Shown piece after piece: positions 5,292 to 5,979 of a stretch of 5,979 nucleotides of DNA. Location of the stretch: NCBI GenBank assembly GCA_030620925.1, contig JAUXIQ010000143.1:1-5979 (forward strand), given 5' to 3'. A program made the translations under genes and the position numbers. The DNA comes from JAUXIQ01 sp030620925 [NCBI: Nitrospinota bacterium] (GTDB lineage Bacteria > JAUXIQ01). The notes under the pieces were generated by a model. It did not search any database and had not been told where the DNA came from. It saw nothing but the letters and a program-made list of their open reading frames with translations. Every line of letters starts with the position of its first letter. The first letter of the stretch is position 1.

Positions 5292-5979
5292 TTAGAAAGC
5301 TCCACCGCCGTGCATATGCCCGACTCGGCAGCCAGTTTGATCTTCTGATTGCCCATGGCCAGCCATAGTGTGACAGAAGGTGCACCAGGCGCCCCATCTA
5401 TGGTCCCCCTGGGTTCCAGTGCTGCAGTCTCCGCCGGTATTCATGGTGGTGCCCACAAAGCAGGGAAGCGTGTATGTAGTGGAGCCGTACCTGGTAAAAT
5501 CACCCGATTCAAATCCTGAACCTGCCCCGCCACCAACCGCCATGGTAACTCCGGCAACAGTAACTTCCGCCTTGAGGTGATAGATGTTGTCAGAGCCGTG
5601 TGGGTCGTGGCAAGTAGTGCATGGAAATGCTGCATAAGCTCCTGTTGCCGGTAACTCTGAGCCGGGATTATCATTCCAGGGTGTCTTCACCGTGCCTCTT
5701 GTAGTTGAAAGGCTTCCTTGTACGCTACCATGATAATCGGCGACGCCCCAAGCATCAGCTATGTTTTCCATGACTATATTTCCGGTAGGGGTCCCATCAT
5801 CAGTGGACATTGTCACTCCAGCAGGTGTAGTACCGTCGTGGCAGGTCAGGCAGAAGTCCACCATGTCAGGCTCTTGCGGGCAAGAGGGGCTGCAAGTAGA
5901 GGGGTTAGCTGTGTCCCGGGGATTTGTGGGATCGTACGTTTCCGCAAGGGCAGTATCATTGTAAGTAAAGTTATAGCCA
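5292..5979 (-). CDS. Multiheme c-type cytochrome with CxxCH motifs, N-terminus beyond the window
   Basis: The frame is open to the right edge: 38 further residues are readable upstream of the methionine at 5864, so that ATG is internal and the real start is outside. The visible 228 residues hold three heme c attachment motifs: CLTCH (5838-5852), CTTCH followed by DPHGS (5607-5621) and CTFCH (5370-5384). The CxxCHDPHG form is typical of doubled-CxxCH cytochromes of metal- and sulfur-respiring bacteria. Between the motifs are long Gly/Ser/Thr/Asn-rich loops of about 75 residues, so this is not a compact small tetraheme fold. Many extra histidines (for example in DYHGS, NIYHLK, GDHRWG, AGHGQ and the C-terminal GHMHGGG) could be distal ligands. 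Five further cysteines outside CxxCH may form disulfides. Heme attachment means it works outside the cytoplasm. It precedes the EB_dh gene by 15 bases in the operon. The total heme number and exact family cannot be decided from this fragment. Confidence 0.9.
   Translation of the reverse strand, partial: GYNFTYNDTALAETYDPTNPRDTANPSTCSPSCPQEPDMVDFCLTCHDGTTPAGVTMSTDDGTPTGNIVMENIADAWGVADYHGSVQGSLSTTRGTVKTPWNDNPGSELPATGAYAAFPCTTCHDPHGSDNIYHLKAEVTVAGVTMAVGGGAGSGFESGDFTRYGSTTYTLPCFVGTTMNTGGDCSTGTQGDHRWGAWCTFCHTMAGHGQSEDQTGCRVGHMHGGGAF

Noticed and set aside
4869-5348. 159-codon open frame on the + strand across the EB_dh gene
   Set aside because: It lies fully antisense to a well-supported EB_dh coding region, and its translation shows no recognisable domain or family pattern.
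5441-5674. 77-codon - strand frame inside the cytochrome gene
   Set aside because: It is out of frame with the CxxCH-bearing reading and has no heme motif or other known features.
5862-5864. ATG as the start of the cytochrome gene
   Set aside because: The frame continues open to the window edge with plausible cytochrome-like sequence, and a protein starting here would have no signal peptide, which a CxxCH protein needs.

Overview
The window reads like a bacterial chromosome segment of moderate G+C. It most likely comes from an anaerobic or respiring bacterium of the Desulfobacterota/Geobacter type or a similar lineage. This is inferred from gene content only: a periplasmic or extracellular multiheme c-type cytochrome, an ethylbenzene-dehydrogenase-like (EB_dh) heme-domain protein and System II (Ccs/Res) cytochrome c maturation genes. 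No rRNA or other phylogenetic marker is present, so the taxon is a guess.

Layout: two genes on the + strand (1-1645) converge with five genes on the - strand (5979-1702). The + pair is the 3' part of a 14-helix DHA2/EmrB-type drug efflux transporter (start lies before the window) and, 23 bases later, a YbaK/ProX-type aminoacyl-tRNA editing protein that starts at TTG. A 56-base convergent gap holds an imperfect hairpin and is the only real boundary inside the window.

The - strand genes look like one operon. In transcription order they are: a multiheme CxxCH cytochrome (its 5' end lies beyond the window), a secreted EB_dh-domain protein, a membrane-anchored protein with three TPRs, ResB, and the WWD-domain heme exporter CcsB (also called CcsA/ResC). 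The gaps are 15, 34, 3 and 13 bases. The cluster combines apocytochrome substrates, a possible heme-b electron-transfer partner, a possible TPR chaperone and the two-subunit cytochrome c synthetase. A simple reading is a respiratory electron-transfer module that brings its own heme-attachment machinery. The most unusual points are the TPR protein beside System II genes, the EB_dh protein with almost no methionine to serve as the known heme ligand, and the altered C-terminal histidine motif of CcsB.

Coding density is very high. There is no stretch over 300 bases without a gene, and I saw no tRNA, rRNA, CRISPR, insertion sequence or attachment site.
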